Shown in pieces: positions 34,601-48,373 of a stretch of DNA of 64,000 nucleotides. The translations under genes were made by a program, and so were the position numbers. Positions within the stretch are counted from its first letter, which is position 1, and every line of letters starts with the position of its first letter. The stretch covers positions 24,735,238 to 24,799,237 of the forward strand of contig OY756960.1 of the NCBI GenBank assembly GCA_963580455.1, written 5' to 3'. This DNA comes from Euonymus europaeus. Taxonomy: Eukaryota > Streptophyta > Magnoliopsida > Celastrales > Celastraceae. Under the pieces are notes generated by a model. That model had not been told where the DNA came from, made no database searches, and saw only the letters and a program-made list of their open reading frames with translations.

Positions 34601-37600
34601 TTTTTTCTCTTTTGCTTGAAAAAAGAATTTTATTACAAGGCACCAAGGGAGTGCAACTAAAAGGGATATAGAGGGAAACATGAAACAAATTACAACTTAG
34701 AATGCTTTTAAGTCCTACCAAAAGCTTCTATTAAGTTACAAACACTGGTTCATTATTTACCACAAGAGAACCGAGAACTTAGAGAGTTAAACCAACTATC
34801 AAAAACATTTTCCATGCAAGTATCAGTAAATTCAAAAACATGCCTTCACTCCATACTGCCATGGCAAATAAGATGAAATGTTCAAGCGCGAAAGTGCAGA
34901 GAATAACAAATGTGATCCCTATCCACAAAGGGGGAGAGAAAGGGAGAGGGAGAAGAAAAAGAAAAGGAGCACATAAAGAAGAAAAGACCAAAAAAATGGG
35001 GCAGAAGGAAAGAGAGAAAGGGCACAGGGAACAGGGAAGAGAACAGCAAAGAAGCTTCGAAGGGTTTTATTCTTATTATGATATTATCCAAAGTCCAAAC
35101 AACTGAGAAAAATGTTTTGGCTAATCAACATTACCAACCACACTCCTAATGTTTCAAGAACACATGCACACGAGCCACAAGAAAAAAGGAGAGAGGCGGT
35201 AAAAACTGCCAACTGATAAAGATTTTTTATAAAATACCCATCCTGATGAAGCAGTAACATAGGTCTAAAAGAACAACCAAAATGAGTATTATTATTCAAG
35301 TGTAGAACTGTAGATAACATACAATAATTTCTGGACAAATACCGATGCTCTGCAACTCAAGATAAAGTTTTTCGTTCATATCCATTGTATCATACTGAAG
35401 TTCAGGATATGCCATGATGGGCATTGGTGCTTGATCTGAAAGGTGTCCATTTAGGGCATGACCAAAGTTTGAGTTGTTCTCCGTGCTTGGGGTGCCCAAT
35501 ATATTAACTTTTGGCTGGCCATGTTCGTGCTCACCTGGCATTTTATAACCCATAAAAGGAGTATGATCCAGTTGATTTAAACCATTTTCTTGCCACTCTC
35601 CATCTATATCATTTTCACTTCCATATTCCTCAGATTCAAATTCATCATTTCCACTGCTATAATCTTCCTCTGAAATTATAGCTGATATGAGTCTCTGACA
35701 AAGGGTAATATCCCTAGTTTCACCAGCCAGCGCCACTCCTCCATCACTATCAATCAATCCGTTCCCATTAGGAATAATGTTAATACCATTTACACTGGAA
35801 GGATTAGGAGCCATTACTACTGTTGCTTCTGTGGCTTCAAAGCTTCCCTGAAATAATGTGAAGGAAATTTTTTGTAACTCACACAATAAAAAGTTTTTTA
35901 TGTACAAATGCACGGTGCATAAGTTTATTTAAAGAATAAATCATAAAAAGTCTGACGACTAAACAAGGGATTGGTGTTTCGTATACATGTAAAATACTTT
36001 GCAGATCATTCAAATAATACTCAACATAACACAAATATTCTTTAGCCTTACAAGAAGATGATAGAAAGTGGAAGCTCATAAATAGATTTCACCATGTACG
36101 AGGCAACAAGTGCGACAACAATCCTTCCCAGAAATGATCACAATTACAACCTTTTTCATGCATTAAGAGAACTTCAAATATTGCTATATGGTAGACATAA
36201 TCAGTCAAATCAAACTTGACAAGTATCAACAAGTCAAGAAGGAATGTTTCCTGCAGAGCCTCCATGGCTCGAAGTTAAGTTGTTAGACTATAGAAAGTGT
36301 GTAAATCTCATTAAGAAACAATTCACTTTCAGGATCATGATCATAAACACCAACACTTTTCTTGAAAGAAAAAAACCAGGACAGCACCTGTTGCTCTAAA
36401 GAAGCAATGTCTATATCAGATACAAGACCAAAAAGTGGCTCCATCTGCCTCCAAAATGAACTGGAAAGAGTATAAGCTGCATTTAAACAACCAATTATAT
36501 TAATCCAACAGCACAAGAACATTTTACAAAATATGAATCAAAATCTTCAGCTAAAATGGTACCGGGATTAATAACAGCATTAGCAGCAGCCAATAGCTCT
36601 CCATGCTCATCATCTGAACCAACTAAAATGAAGCAGTGGTGAAAAGAGGGCAGAGAAAGTAAGCACAGATCAATAGGAACACTAGTTATTCAAAAGATAA
36701 TTACCAATAAAATCAGCTGCTGTGCCAACTGCCATTAGCTTTTGACGTTTATAAGCCTTACGATCAGAGAGTTTCCTAGTTGGTGGGCGACCTGTTTTGC
36801 TGTGAAACAATTGCAAAAAATGATAAACACTTGTTCCAATTGGCGTAACATGGCTAGATTACCCCATGATAGAGCCAATTTTTACAAACTGAAAATAAGT
36901 AAGGCAAAAAGGAAAATGCAAGAATATATTTTTCTTTTTCTTTCATTTGAATGCAAAGGTGGGGAACAGATGTTTCACCTATCAGATTTCTCAAAACTAA
37001 GTCTGGCACTCCTAAGCTGTTTTGCTGTTCCCACATTGCCAAGCTTCTCAGCAGATGCTGACACAATATACCTCGTGGAAGTGAAACTTCTCCCACTCCT
37101 TCCTTGCCTCCGTATATTATCTCCACGGTCTTCCCCAGTAAGCCGCTTATTTTTTCTTGTCGGCAGAATCAAAGTAGACATTTTTTGGACATTCTGTCCA
37201 CCTTTCTCTTCTATCTCGACTGACTTTTTGCATTTCTCTTTTGATTTAATTTCAGAAGCCCCAGATTCTTCACTTTCAGATAATGCAGCTGTTGACATGG
37301 GTTCGCCTTTTATTTTAACTTGCTGTGGAGAGCTTCTGTTTAAGCACCTGGCAAATCCCAACCCAACTTCATGACCTGTATCATCCAATACAGCATCCAA
37401 AGCAGAAGTTTCATCATTATTCGAAACAATAGGAACCAAATTCGTTCTTCTTGCAGTACGGGAGATCTTCTGTGGCCGCTGGCCAGCCCAATGGGTAACA
37501 GGTGGTGAAGAAGACCGAGCTGATGCCATGCGTTTGCGACTATTAACTCCAATAACAGCAGTTGACTTATTTGTACAATGTGAAAGCTCCCAATCATTAG

Positions 37601-40600
37601 AAGCAGTTGCTCTATGGACAGCTGGTGACATCTTGGGAGCAATTCCTGAACCTGATCGTGGACCACGAACAGATGCATTCATTTTTGTACTTGACATAGT
37701 GCTATCTGAATTAGGACTATCTCGAATAATTGTCCTGAATTTTACAGGAGAGGCATGTAAATCGATAATGATTGATTTGGAAAAGAAAATACTGAAAAGC
37801 CAAGGAAAAAAGGTGCCAAAATACAATTCCCACAATGAAAAAAAGGAACGAGGAAATAGTGGAAAAAGAACAAAGGAATGATGAAGGGCAAGGGAGGAAG
37901 CTATTTTGGCTGATGAACAATGTCCGTGATGACAACCTCCATCCCTTCCCAGTGCAACATTAAAAAAAAAGGTAAACAACTCTCGTGCATAAAACTCTCC
38001 CAGTGGTCAGGGTCGGGACAAACAATATGTACGCAAACCTAAACCCATATAATATGTGGAGGGATTGTTTCTAGGAATTGAACCTGTGACCCCTAGATTG
38101 CACCACCACAAGTCTATCACTGGGCCACATGTTCGCCTATAAAGATAAACAACACTAGTGCACAAGACTCCCACAATGGGCGGAGTCGAAGACAGGTAGA
38201 ATGTATGGAGACCTTATCCCGAATAATATGTGGAGACACTGTACCCAATGTAACATAAGGAAAAAAACATATACGTTATGATGCTATGTAATATACTAAT
38301 ATGTATACCTATTAACAGCTCGAAGATTCAATTTCTCTTTATCTGAACCAAGAGAGCGATCTCTCCTCTCACTGAGAAGAGAACCATTATCTGCCGCATC
38401 TGTCCTAGGGACAGATGACCGCATGACCAAGCCTGTCTGTTGTGAAACACCATCTGATTTCCCAATTCCCATAGCTCCATTTGCAACTCCTGGCCTACAG
38501 TTGAATAAAAATAAAAATTGGCAACAAACAGAAGAAGAAAAGGGAAATTCATCACATAAAGATATCTCTTATGTGAAACAAAAACTTGATACGGCAGACC
38601 AGATTGATCCTCGCACAAAATTTTGAAAAAATATATCTCGACTTTGATCGTAGAAAGGAAGCCTGTTGACCCTTTGATTTTGTAGGCAATAGCAATATGT
38701 AATCCTATTCTAGTGCCTTTAATCCGAATCCTTTGATTTGCAGCTGATCAAAATGTATCAAGAAACTTATTTGATCTCTACTTTTAGCTAAAAGGAGCTA
38801 TTATTATTACAAAGTAATGCATTCTCATTTATTAGATGCAACAAAATAGAGTAAATGGGCGGTTTACGATTATGATTTGAAAGCTAGTTTGTATCATCCC
38901 AATGATACTACATTCATTGGTAAGATTCCTAGCTCAAGCGCTAAGGCACCTTTTGCCTATTTTCATGCACCGAAGCATATGTATTCATGGGTCAACTAAA
39001 TGATATAGGTATGGGAACTTACCTTGAGAATAGACCACATAAGGACATTACAGTAAAGCATAACATTTACAGGAACATAATAACATGATACAGAGGAATC
39101 AACAAATCAGTTCCATTCATGTCCGGAAATCTAACCAGCTTAACAGCTTTCCGAAGCTTCTTAATCAGTTCTCATTTTTAAAGGTAACTTAATCTAGAGT
39201 TTCCAAAAATGTATCTTGTTTTAATCAATAAATTAGTTCCATTCATGTGTGGAAATCTAACCCGCCTTCCAAAGCTTCCTAATCAGTTCTCATTTTTAAA
39301 GGTAACTTAATCTAGAATTTCCAAAAATGTATCTTGTATCAATAACCAAAGACCTAAATGAGATATCTTTGCAAAAAAACTGAAAATAACAAGAAGCATA
39401 TTTGCATAACTTATTCAAATTTCTAATGGTAGGTTTCCCCTGAAGTCTGAAGAATAAGTAAACATGCAACAAATACTGCAAAGGAAACAAGTAAAAAAAA
39501 GCTCCCAGATTAAAGAGAGGACAAGCGACGCAACCTCCATCACTTGTATTAACAACCGCCCTACTACTACAAGATTCTAACAATGAGCTTATAAATTTTG
39601 ATATATATTTAGGTAATAAACAATATACTGAAAGAAAATTCTACTGATAAATAAGGGCCTGCATTACCAAATTGCCAACAGAAAGAAGTAGCATTATGAG
39701 GTGGATACAGATATTTCTATAAAAGAAAAACATAGATTTAATATATGAAAGTTTTAATACGTGCAACAGTCGAGCACTAATAATTGCACTTAAAGAAAGC
39801 AGACTTGAACCTGTATGAATTGATATTTGACTTTGATCGAACATCACTGACAGGTCTTTGCTGCATTCCCTGTTTAGTTTCCCGATAGCCATCAGTGGAT
39901 TTAACCGACACCAAAGTTGGAGAGAGATCTGGCTTAATCCCAGAGCGCTTCTTCCTCATTTTCGACTTTTCCCAACCATCGACCGCAATCGAGACACTTC
40001 GATCATCACCCTGAACAGCGCCACTATTTGCAAGCCTTACCATTTCCCTCTCCCTATCTACAACAACAGAGGTCCTGACAATAGTACTACTCCGAGCATC
40101 CATCTAGTTTTATGACACTCGTGTGTAAGTTCATTTGAAGAGACAATGTTGAATCATGCATCATGCTACACAAAAAACATCAGTGCAACCATGCAGGACT
40201 AGCTGACATCACCAAAATTACAATAAATGGAGCTGAAAAAATGGGATGACAAGGGAAAAACATAAAATCTAATGCTTAAATACATCCATGTGAAAGAGTT
40301 AATAAGTAGATGCATGCAAAATTGCAAATATGAGTATATGAAAGTAAGTGCATAATTTAGTCACAAAAATCCTTCAACTAAAACATCAAGAACTTTCAAA
40401 CTCTAAATAACAAATGGTTTTTCAAAATCCAAAAACAAACAAAAAATACTTTATACCGTCCCGTACTCAGATAGACAATGAAAAATGTAAAGGGGATTGG
40501 GGCGTTCAAGAGAAAAGGGTCAATAAACTAAAAGGAAAATTTTATATTAAATGGGGAGAAGGCAAAACAGAAAGAATCTAAACAGCAATAACTACACTGG

Positions 40601-41565
40601 CAACTAGTGATCACCATAATGCAAAAATAAACCCAAAAAAAAAAATAGTGCCAAGCTCACACGCAACACGTATAGCTGAGGGTTATTACAAGACACTTAA
40701 ATTATATGTTAGTGAACAACATCAAGGGAGGATCACAACACCAGCAAACAAGAGCCAAAAAACACACACACACACACATAAAAGTGACAGGTTGATGATA
40801 CAGACCCTCACATCCACCAAAGAAGTGCGGGTGCGTTTCTTTGGAACAGAACTTTTTGCCCTTTCTTCTGACTTTTGCTGGTCATGTTCAAAACCTGAGA
40901 TGGAATGATTTTGAAGTCCTATCTTACAAAGGTTTGGGCCCAGGACAGACCGATCACTTGATAGCATGGCATTAGGCCGGTCATTAGAAAAACCATCTGA
41001 TCGTGATCTTTTTTTCGAAGGTATGCTAGGGAAAAACTTGTTAAATGCAAACAAGGCTTCATTGAAAATCTTCACACGTTCCCTGTAAATTGAAAGAATT
41101 TAATAAACATGTTTACTGCAATTAACCAAATACAAGACATACAAAACAATACCCAGCCTTGAACGAACTTTCACACAGACTAGCCCTGATGTGTTTGATT
41201 TCCTCCGGTATCGGAGATGGTGGCAGCTTTCCTTTTAAAGAAACAGAAGGAGAATCTTCCACTGAGCCGAGAGCAACATTTATATGTCGCTTCAAGTCCC
41301 CTTGACGATTAGACTTGTGGTCTGCAGCCACTACCTTTGGATCAAAACACAAACATTGGAAGAAATTGACAGTATCTCCTTGTGTCACACAAGAACTGCT
41401 TCTAGACATGTTCGGGAGAGAGGATAAAATTGGATTCTCCATGCTCTCACGAAAGCTAACTGATCTGTCTACTGAAACGGCTAAGTTGGATCCACGCTGG
41501 CTATTAGCATATAGCTTCCTGTCTGGGCTACCTGATGACATATCAAACTTACTAGATGTAGCCAT
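31686..41565 (-). CDS. large plant-specific nuclear protein (At4g29790/At2g19390 family)
   Basis: Fourteen exons (41565-41153, 41082-40806, 40103-39811, 38494-38309, 37734-36979, 36799-36705, 36622-36563, 36476-36388, 35847-35323, 34556-34482, 34270-34200, 34107-34050, 32884-32608, 32407-31686) join in frame to 1298 aa. The N-terminus (MATSSKFDMSSGSPDRK) and the blocks ERVKIF-EAL-FNKFFPSIPSKKRSRS, SIAVDGWEKSKMRKKRSG, SSSPPVTHWAGQRPQKISRTARRTNLVPIV, GRPPTRKLSDRKAYKRQK and MAKQSALAFVKRTLERC are typical of this plant family. It has many basic nuclear-localisation stretches, is mostly low complexity and has no known enzyme domain; its function is unknown to me. Exons 11-12 (34270-34050) are diverged from the family consensus. 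Introns contain two SINEs and a tandem duplication. Confidence 0.9.
37976..38138 (-). mobile_element. Au-like SINE
   Basis: Read on the minus strand, it starts with a tRNA-like head (TGGCCCAGTGATAGAC as an A box and GGTTCAATTCC as a B box), followed by GAAACAATCCCTCCACATAT, a GCGTACA segment and CCCGACCCTGACCACTGGGAG. This order matches plant Au SINEs, which end in a similar 'ACCCC-CCC...GGGAG' tail. It lies in the intron between exons 4 and 5 of the large nuclear-protein gene. Confidence 0.75.
38147..38255 (-). mobile_element. Au-like SINE, 5'-truncated
   Basis: The minus strand repeats the body of the neighbouring SINE: a CTCCACATATTATTCGGGAT segment, CATACATTCTACC, then a CGACTCCGCCCATTGTGGGAG tail part and TGTGCACTAGTGTTGTTTA. 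The tRNA-like head is absent, which suggests 5' truncation or an older partly deleted copy. Confidence 0.65.
39109..39350 (-). repeat. 126-bp imperfect tandem duplication in an intron
   Basis: The segment from AGTTCCATTCATG at 39109 recurs at 39235, sharing CTCATTTTTAAAGGTAACTT and TTTCCAAAAATGTATCTTG. It lies in intron 3 of the large nuclear-protein gene, away from both splice sites. Confidence 0.85.
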
Positions 41566-43390
41566 GGCATAACTTTTCTCACTTTTACGGTCTTGTAGAT
41601 CCAATAAGTACAACAATGACAAAGATAAAGTACCGTAGAACATAAAATCAATTTCAAACTTCTAAGAACATGACACAATGCACCTGCAAAGGAAATAACC
41701 AAATGTAAAGTCCATCAAATGCGATACCATCATCTTCCTCTATTAACTCTAGTTTATAAATTCACCAGCTGATACTTGTATAAGTAAATGATATATAAAT
41801 TGAATGTCAAATGCTAGAACATCCAAAAGGTAGTTCAATTGCATAAAGTCAGGAGCATCTAATCTAAGATAGAATTCATTATCCAGGAGCATATAAACTA
41901 AGCTAGAATTCATGATCCTACAAATCAAAAACCACATATTCACCATGACATGGAACTCAGCCACTAGAGACCACTTAAAGAGATCTTCGTTATCCAACCA
42001 AGCTACTGCTCACATTTAGGAAGCCAATTCACTTTTATTGTAGCAAATTAGAAAAAGTTTAAGTATCTCTAAGCTTTATGCAAGTGGAATCAAACATTTA
42101 CTCCTCTGTAATGTAAGCTTCGCTCTTAGCAGCAGTAACTCAACAACTAATGTTAGCATGCAAAATATGAACTGATTTACCAAGTGGATGAACATTTACC
42201 ATCTTTGTTCTATCAATGGTCAGTCATAAAAAATAAAATAAAATAAAATAAGTAAGCATTCTGCATCACCGTGATATAAGTTACCCTGGTTCAAACTGTG
42301 TTAGCACCTAAGGCGAACCTTAGCTCACTAGCTATCATAAAAAATTAAAGAAAAAAAAAGCACTAAAGGCGCAATTTGCTTAAAAACATGCCACTGGCTG
42401 CATAAGTGACTTCACTTTATTACATCCCAAGTATATGCATAAATTTTTTTACCAAACCACCAAAGCTAATAAAATCAAAAAATAATAATTAACTTGTTAT
42501 AATTTTGAAGGCAACCATGCTTTTCAAAATGAAAATATATTATTTTTCAAAATGCAAATAATTTTTTTACACTTTTTTTAACAAGAAAAGAATAATTTCT
42601 TATGCATCTATGATCATCTAAATCTTTCCTTCTTAAGATTGACCATCCCCTTTCAATTTTCGGCCAGATATAGCTTTCAAGTTCACTTTCTAAGTTGAAT
42701 GTGTTATATAATAAATTTCCCAATGAACAAGGGGAATTTTAATTTTAATGTCTTCATTTTTTATTTCGTCAATTGCTCATATTTTTCCAGTGATCAGATT
42801 TCTCATTGAACAAAAAACCCACATTCGTCAAATTAGATACTCCTTACATGAATGTTCTTAGTCTAAGCTTCAGATTACTGTTCCACTCCTAATTCTTCAT
42901 CTAATTTTAAAATTTAAGTTCCTTCAATAATTCCTGGGCCAAAACAAACAAAAATAAATTACATATGGGAAAAGTCAAAAACGAAATACTACAAGTTGAA
43001 GAATCAGACAAAAGAAAATAAGAATCCAACCTCAACTATCAAAATAATAACCAAAAATCGAAACCCTAAACTTGGATCAACGGAATTAAAAAAGAAAGGG
43101 TGAACATACTCATCAAAAGTACATAAATCTACCTTCAATAATCGTGCGAATGATGTCAAAGTGTGGTTGGTAGCGGAAAGCAGTGACGATATTGTACTTA
43201 GGAGATTCGAATTGTATATTTAAGAGGAAACGGAGCTCCAAATCGAAGGTTCCATGGAAGGCGAAACGCCCTCTGCTTTGATCGGCAACGAAGTACAGAG
43301 TGCTGGTATCCAAATTTACTCTTTTGCCTTCAATTGTCCCCGTAAGAATATTCAAAAAGCTTGGGGTGTTTTGGGGAGAGCAATGATTGA
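41566..43390 (-). promoter_or_regulatory. 5' leader of the large nuclear-protein gene with a leader intron
   Basis: A probable leader exon ends at 43133 (TATTGAAG|GTAGA) and joins an acceptor (TTTGCAG) so that the next exon begins at 41683 and runs into the start codon at 41565. This leaves a leader intron of about 1.45 kb. The first leader exon carries an open frame from an ATG at 43355. The transcription start is unknown. Confidence 0.5.
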
Positions 43391-44339
43391 GCCGGCTCGT
43401 GCAGCTATTTAGTTATGTAGCAATGTGTAATGTCTTAATGGAATAAACCGGTTTTCAAGAGGATACTTGGACTTGGCCAAGTCTGTTTGGACTTTGGAGG
43501 CTTGTTAAGGACAATTGCATGCATGCAAATTGTGAAGAAGACACAAATTATATCTTGAAAACTTAGAAATTTAATAATGGTTAGTAAACACGATAATCAA
43601 AAAAAAATCTTAATTTTGCATATTATTTACCTAGCCCGCACGATTTTGTTCTTAAAATTGTCATCTTAATCATGAGGATTGAATATATATTTATAAATTA
43701 TTACAATGACTTAGGACCCGTTTGTTTGACGTTTTGGACCACATTTCTTTTCATTTTATTGTGGGCTATACCGCATTTCAGCCCAAATGCCAAACACCAC
43801 ATTGAATATCGCGTTTTGGACCGCGTTAACGCGATCCAAAATGAAACGCACGACTGACCGTCCGTTTCGTTGCGTTTCGTTTCAATTTGCCATCGTTGCC
43901 CCTCCTTTCTCCAGCAACTGAAATCGCGACTTCACAAATCTATCGATACTTCCTCCCCTGGTCGCGGGCAAAAGGTGAGTTTCTCTTCTCTTTTTCTAGT
44001 TCTTCTTTGTTTCAATTGATTTTTGTATTAACTTTTCTTTTCATCTGCATCTAACATGTTGTTTGGTCCAATTTTTGTATTCACCTAGGGTTTTGGCTGT
44101 GCTTGAAGGAGGAGCTGCGATTGCTCACGACTGCCCTTGAAGGAGACAAACAAAGCTTCGGACTCTTGCTTAGCTATTGCTGGTGAGTAATCATAATCAG
44201 CATCTTAGGAACCAGCAAACAGTTTATAATGCATTGATTGCCATTTTTGTTATCACTTCTTCCGAAATTGAACTTCAGTTTCTTGTTATATGGATTGAGA
44301 TAATAACTCATTCTTACTTCTATTCTGTGAAAGAACTTT

Positions 44340-45290
44340 TCTTCCTTTGAACTAGGTGGGGCTTGGAACACGGTCTTTGTTTTGCTGAAAAAGATGAAAA
44401 TAAGGACATAGAGAAGTAGTGTATTTTGTGGCTTGTGGGTTTTCTGTTGTGTTATGAAATTATAGAGAGCTATCATAATTAGCATCGAAGGAGGCACTAG
44501 GCAATTTATAACACATTGATTCCCAATTTTTTGGAAATCTTCTGCCGAAATAAACATTTGGCTTTGTGCTATCAAGTTTTGTGTATTAAGATAATTCTTC
44601 CTTTTGAACTAGGTGGACCTGGAAAATGTCTTTATATTTTCATGAAAGGATGACAATGAGAATAATAAAGAATTGGTACATGTTGTGGCTTGTGGCTCTG
44701 GAGTTCATTTTTCTGTGAAATATGAAATTTGAACAGTTTGTTCAATGAAATTTGCTTATACTTTTCTTGTGATTTTTTTTGGTACTATTGGAGAACTGGT
44801 AGTTTTCACAATTTTTTTTTTGAATGATTCACTCGCTAAAAGCTTAAAATCAGTTGGTTATGTTCTGTTCTGTTCTTCATTATTTGCTTACTGCTGCAAT
44901 ATACAAATATTTTTTGTGCAAGATAGTGGCTGGCTTTGTATTTTCGTTTTTATCTTGTTTTTTGAATTTCTTTGATGATGATGATGATTATTCTTTGAAC
45001 TTTAAAGTACTAAAACTTCAAGAACTTCAATAGAGTCTGAACAGTTTGACATGCAGCATGAGTACTATACTTTATGAATGGCTGTAAAGGGAGGGGAGCA
45101 TCAAGAAGACTCTTGTAACACAACTATGATTCAAATCAAAACTGAGTAATAAGGCTGAAACCATAAGTGCATGAACTATGGTTTTGTGACTACCATAGCC
45201 TTCCTGTGAATTCGTGTTGGTGACAATGTATTAAGATAATTCTTTCTTTTGAACTAGGTGGACCTGGAAAATGTCTTTATATATGACTAT
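44340..45290 (+). repeat. degenerate repeats in the 5' non-coding part of the Harbinger element
   Basis: A unit reading GAACTAGGTGG(G/A)(G/C)CTTGGAA or close to it recurs near 44352, 44609 and 45251, followed each time by (A)TGTCTTT-type sequence. The last two are nearly identical over about 30 bp. These may be internal duplications in an intron or leader of ORF1. Confidence 0.6.
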
Positions 45291-45928
45291 TCATTTCTAT
45301 GTATTCTGCCTGAAATTTCAGTATTTGTTTGGTTTTGTTTTCATGTTCATCACGAGTTTTGTATTGGGTTTGCTTACATGTGCATGATATATGATTATTT
45401 GTTTCTCTTAAAAGTTCTTCCTGAAATTCAATATATCTTTGTTTTGCTTTCTTGTTCATAATATATATATATATATATAAAAAAATATTAGATTTTTCTT
45501 TCTGGTAGAACATATGAGAGGAAAAAAAGAAGTTATGGAAAATTCAAGCCTTTACTTCTTCATAAACAGAGAGTGTTTTGCTTTCACGTAGTGTTTTGAT
45601 TATTATTATTTCTATTTGTTTCTCTTAAAGGTATGAAGTCTGAACTATGTTTTGAGATATATCTTGGACTTTGTGGGTTTGGCTGTCCTATGGATCAATT
45701 TTGGGATGTTATGGATTTTACTATTCTGATGTGTGCAATGTGTACTAGCATGTCATTTACCTTTTATTTTTATTTTACTGTTGTTATGGTTAGATGTGGG
45801 TGAAATATCAAGGATATTGGATATGACATGTAGTTTCAGTGGAGTAGCTGGTTATAGGTGTTGGATATGACATGTAGTTCTAGTGGAGATGTGACTCTTG
45901 TGTATGTGTTATATGATAGCTATTAGAA

Positions 45929-46973
45929 ATGAGTAGAAAGGGAAAAGAACAAGCCAGTGACGCGAACAGGACAAAGTGGACTGATGAGGCAACTGAAATT
46001 TTTATTGATCTTTGTATTAAAGAGTCGAAGAAAATGGGACCAAATGATAAATGGAATTGGAGAAGTATTGTTCCGGAATTTGTTGCTTTGAGTCGTGAAG
46101 ACTTTTTTGGAGGGATTTTGAAAAATAGATATGACAATTTGAAGCAAAATTGGCAATTGTGGAACAAGCTTAAGGATAAGGAAACGGGATTGGGGTGGAA
46201 TAGTTTGAGGGGAACTATTGATGCTTCGGATGACTGGTGGAAATCAAGGATTGAGGTATGCGAATGAAAATATCCTTTTTAAATTTCTTTTGTTTTCCTT
46301 TTAAATTTCTTATTGAATTCCTTTTACATTTCTTATTGAATCATACCTATTATTAATGCATTTGCAGGAGAATCCACAGTATAAAAAGTTTCGTCGGACT
46401 CCGTTGAATTTTGTTGAGAAGCTAGACATTTTATTCAAGGGTAAGGTTGCCACCGGGGCTAATAGGTTCACAACCGAGATGGCTTCACTTGAGATGTTGG
46501 ATTCTATGCATGATGATAGTTATTATACTCCTTACTTTGGAGATGCTTATCCCCCTCAACCTGAAGAGCAGTCAACTGGGACATCACCAGTTGTAGCAAC
46601 TGGAACTACTCAGGCTTCGGGATCAAGTGGTAAAAGATTGAGGGTTGAATCTACTTCAAAATCAAGAAAGGAAAAGAATGATAGTGTTGATTTGCGGGCA
46701 GAGACTAATGCAAACTTTGGCAAAATGATCAAAGTTTTTCAGGCTCATATTGAGAAGAAGAAGAATGTTGATCAATCATATGACGATGCAATGGCAGCTT
46801 TACTAGCTCTCAATCTTGGAGATGAAGATGATGCTCTTCTTTACTTTGGTATTCAACTCTTTAATGAGGCGTCACATAGGCAATTGTTTGTGCGTACTCC
46901 TGAGAACAAACGTCTTGGATATCTTCGTACATTATATGTTCAAAAGATGGGTGGAGGGGCACCAGTTGCATGA
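45929..46973 (+). CDS. Harbinger ORF1, Myb/SANT-like DNA-binding protein
   Basis: Two exons (45929-46255 and 46368-46973) join in frame to 310 aa. Residues about 15-115 form the Myb/SANT-like domain of plant PIF/Harbinger ORF1 proteins: RTKWTDEATEIFIDLC, WNWRSIVPEF, ILKNRYDNLKQNWQLW, LGWN and DDWW. A Ser/Thr-rich linker with SGKRLRVESTSKSRKEK, likely nuclear targeting, follows, then a C-terminal helical region. In these elements ORF1 binds the transposon ends and helps bring the transposase to the nucleus; both are required for movement. No internal stop or frameshift is seen. Confidence 0.88.
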
Positions 46974-47115
46974 TTGTTATATTATTCTATTGACAAACTA
47001 CTTTTCATGTTTATTTTAAGACATCAAGTTTTATGCAAACTTGCTTGAATATTATTTATTTTCAATTACCTATATGATTATTGATCCCAGGTTTTATTTT
47101 TTATGTTGTACAGAT

Positions 47116-48373
47116 ATGGATGATAGTGATAGTGATAGTGATAGTGGTGATGAAACAATTCTTCTCCTTACTATAGCTGTTGTTGGCATCGAAGCCTTGA
47201 ACTGAGTCAATAATTATATACCCAGGGAGCCATGTAGGACATCCAAATTATCAGGATCTGCTTGGGTGGCAGAAATCCTCCAAGGCAATCCAGTTTGGTG
47301 TCATGAACAATTGAGGATGTCTGTGGATGTATTCAAGCGTCTATGTCAGATGTTGGAAGGCAGGTATTCATTGAAAGGTTCAAGTAATATAGCAATACCT
47401 GAAAAAGTTGCTATGTTTGTGTATACTGTAGGACATGCTCAATCAAACAGGGATATGCGAGAGCGGTTTCAACATTCTGGAGAGACAGTTAGCCGGATCT
47501 TTCATCAAGTTATGCACAACATTCATCTAATGACACATGATATTGTGAAACCAAGAGGAAATCAATTGCATGAAACACACAGGAAAATTATGGATGATAC
47601 ATATTGGCCATACTTTAAGGATTGCATTGGAGCAATTGATGGAACTCATATCCCGACAATTGTGAGTGAAGAAGAATTAGGTCGTTATGTTGGACGAAAA
47701 GGAGTTCCAACGCAGAATGTGTTATCAGTATGCGACTTTGATATGTTGTATACCTACGTTTCAGCTGGGTGGGAGGGATCGGCTCATGATATGCGTGTCC
47801 TTGAAGATTCATTACATGGTCATGGACTTGGTTTCCCGCATCCACCTCCAGGTTTGCCTCATTCTATCATAGCTTATTTAAACAAAATAAAATTATTATC
47901 TTTTTTATAATGACTTCATACCTATTTATACAGGCAAATATTATTTAGTTGATGCGGGTTATCCGAACAGAACCGGATATCTTGCGCCATACAAAGGTGA
48001 TAGATATCATGCTCCACAATTTCGTGAACCCAGACCTCCTACTGGAAGACGAGAGATATTCAACCGTGCACATTCTTCTTTAAGGGGTGTCATTGAGCGC
48101 ACGTTTGGAGTCACAAAGAAAAAGTGGAAAATCTTGACGTCTATGCCATCCTATTCTTTTAAAAGTCAAGTGGGAATCGTGATTGCATGCGTGACTCTGC
48201 ACAACTTCATTCGTTTGCATGCTGTGCATGACCTGGAATTTGATATTGCTTCTGCTTCAAATGATTTTAATGGGGATGGTGAAGAGGAAGAAGACCATGA
48301 GGCAACTCAAGCTGAAGATAGAAGCATGTTTGCATTGAGAGAGGAGATAGGCGATTTAATATTTAATGCATAA
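47116..48373 (+). pseudogene. PIF/Harbinger transposase with one premature stop
   Basis: Two exons (47116-47851 and 47934-48373) join in frame across an 82-bp intron. The first follows a TGTTGTACAG acceptor and starts MDDSDSDSD. A TGA at 47203-47205 (codon 30) interrupts the frame; after it the reading is open to the end, about 360 codons. The DDE_4-type catalytic residues are intact: D in CIGAIDGTHIP, D in GWEGSAHDMRVL and E in GVIERTFGVTKKKW. One C-to-T change of a CGA codon would give this stop. An alternative is translation from a downstream start, but the next in-frame ATG is past the conserved N-terminal part. The residual protein looks recently functional. Confidence 0.88.

Noticed and set aside
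45461..45480. (AT)n tract; similar short tracts at 12893-12903 (GT), 24403-24418 (GT), 29839-29853 (GA), 40760-40778 (CA) and 59034-59048 (AT)
   Set aside because: Ordinary plant microsatellites without further structure.
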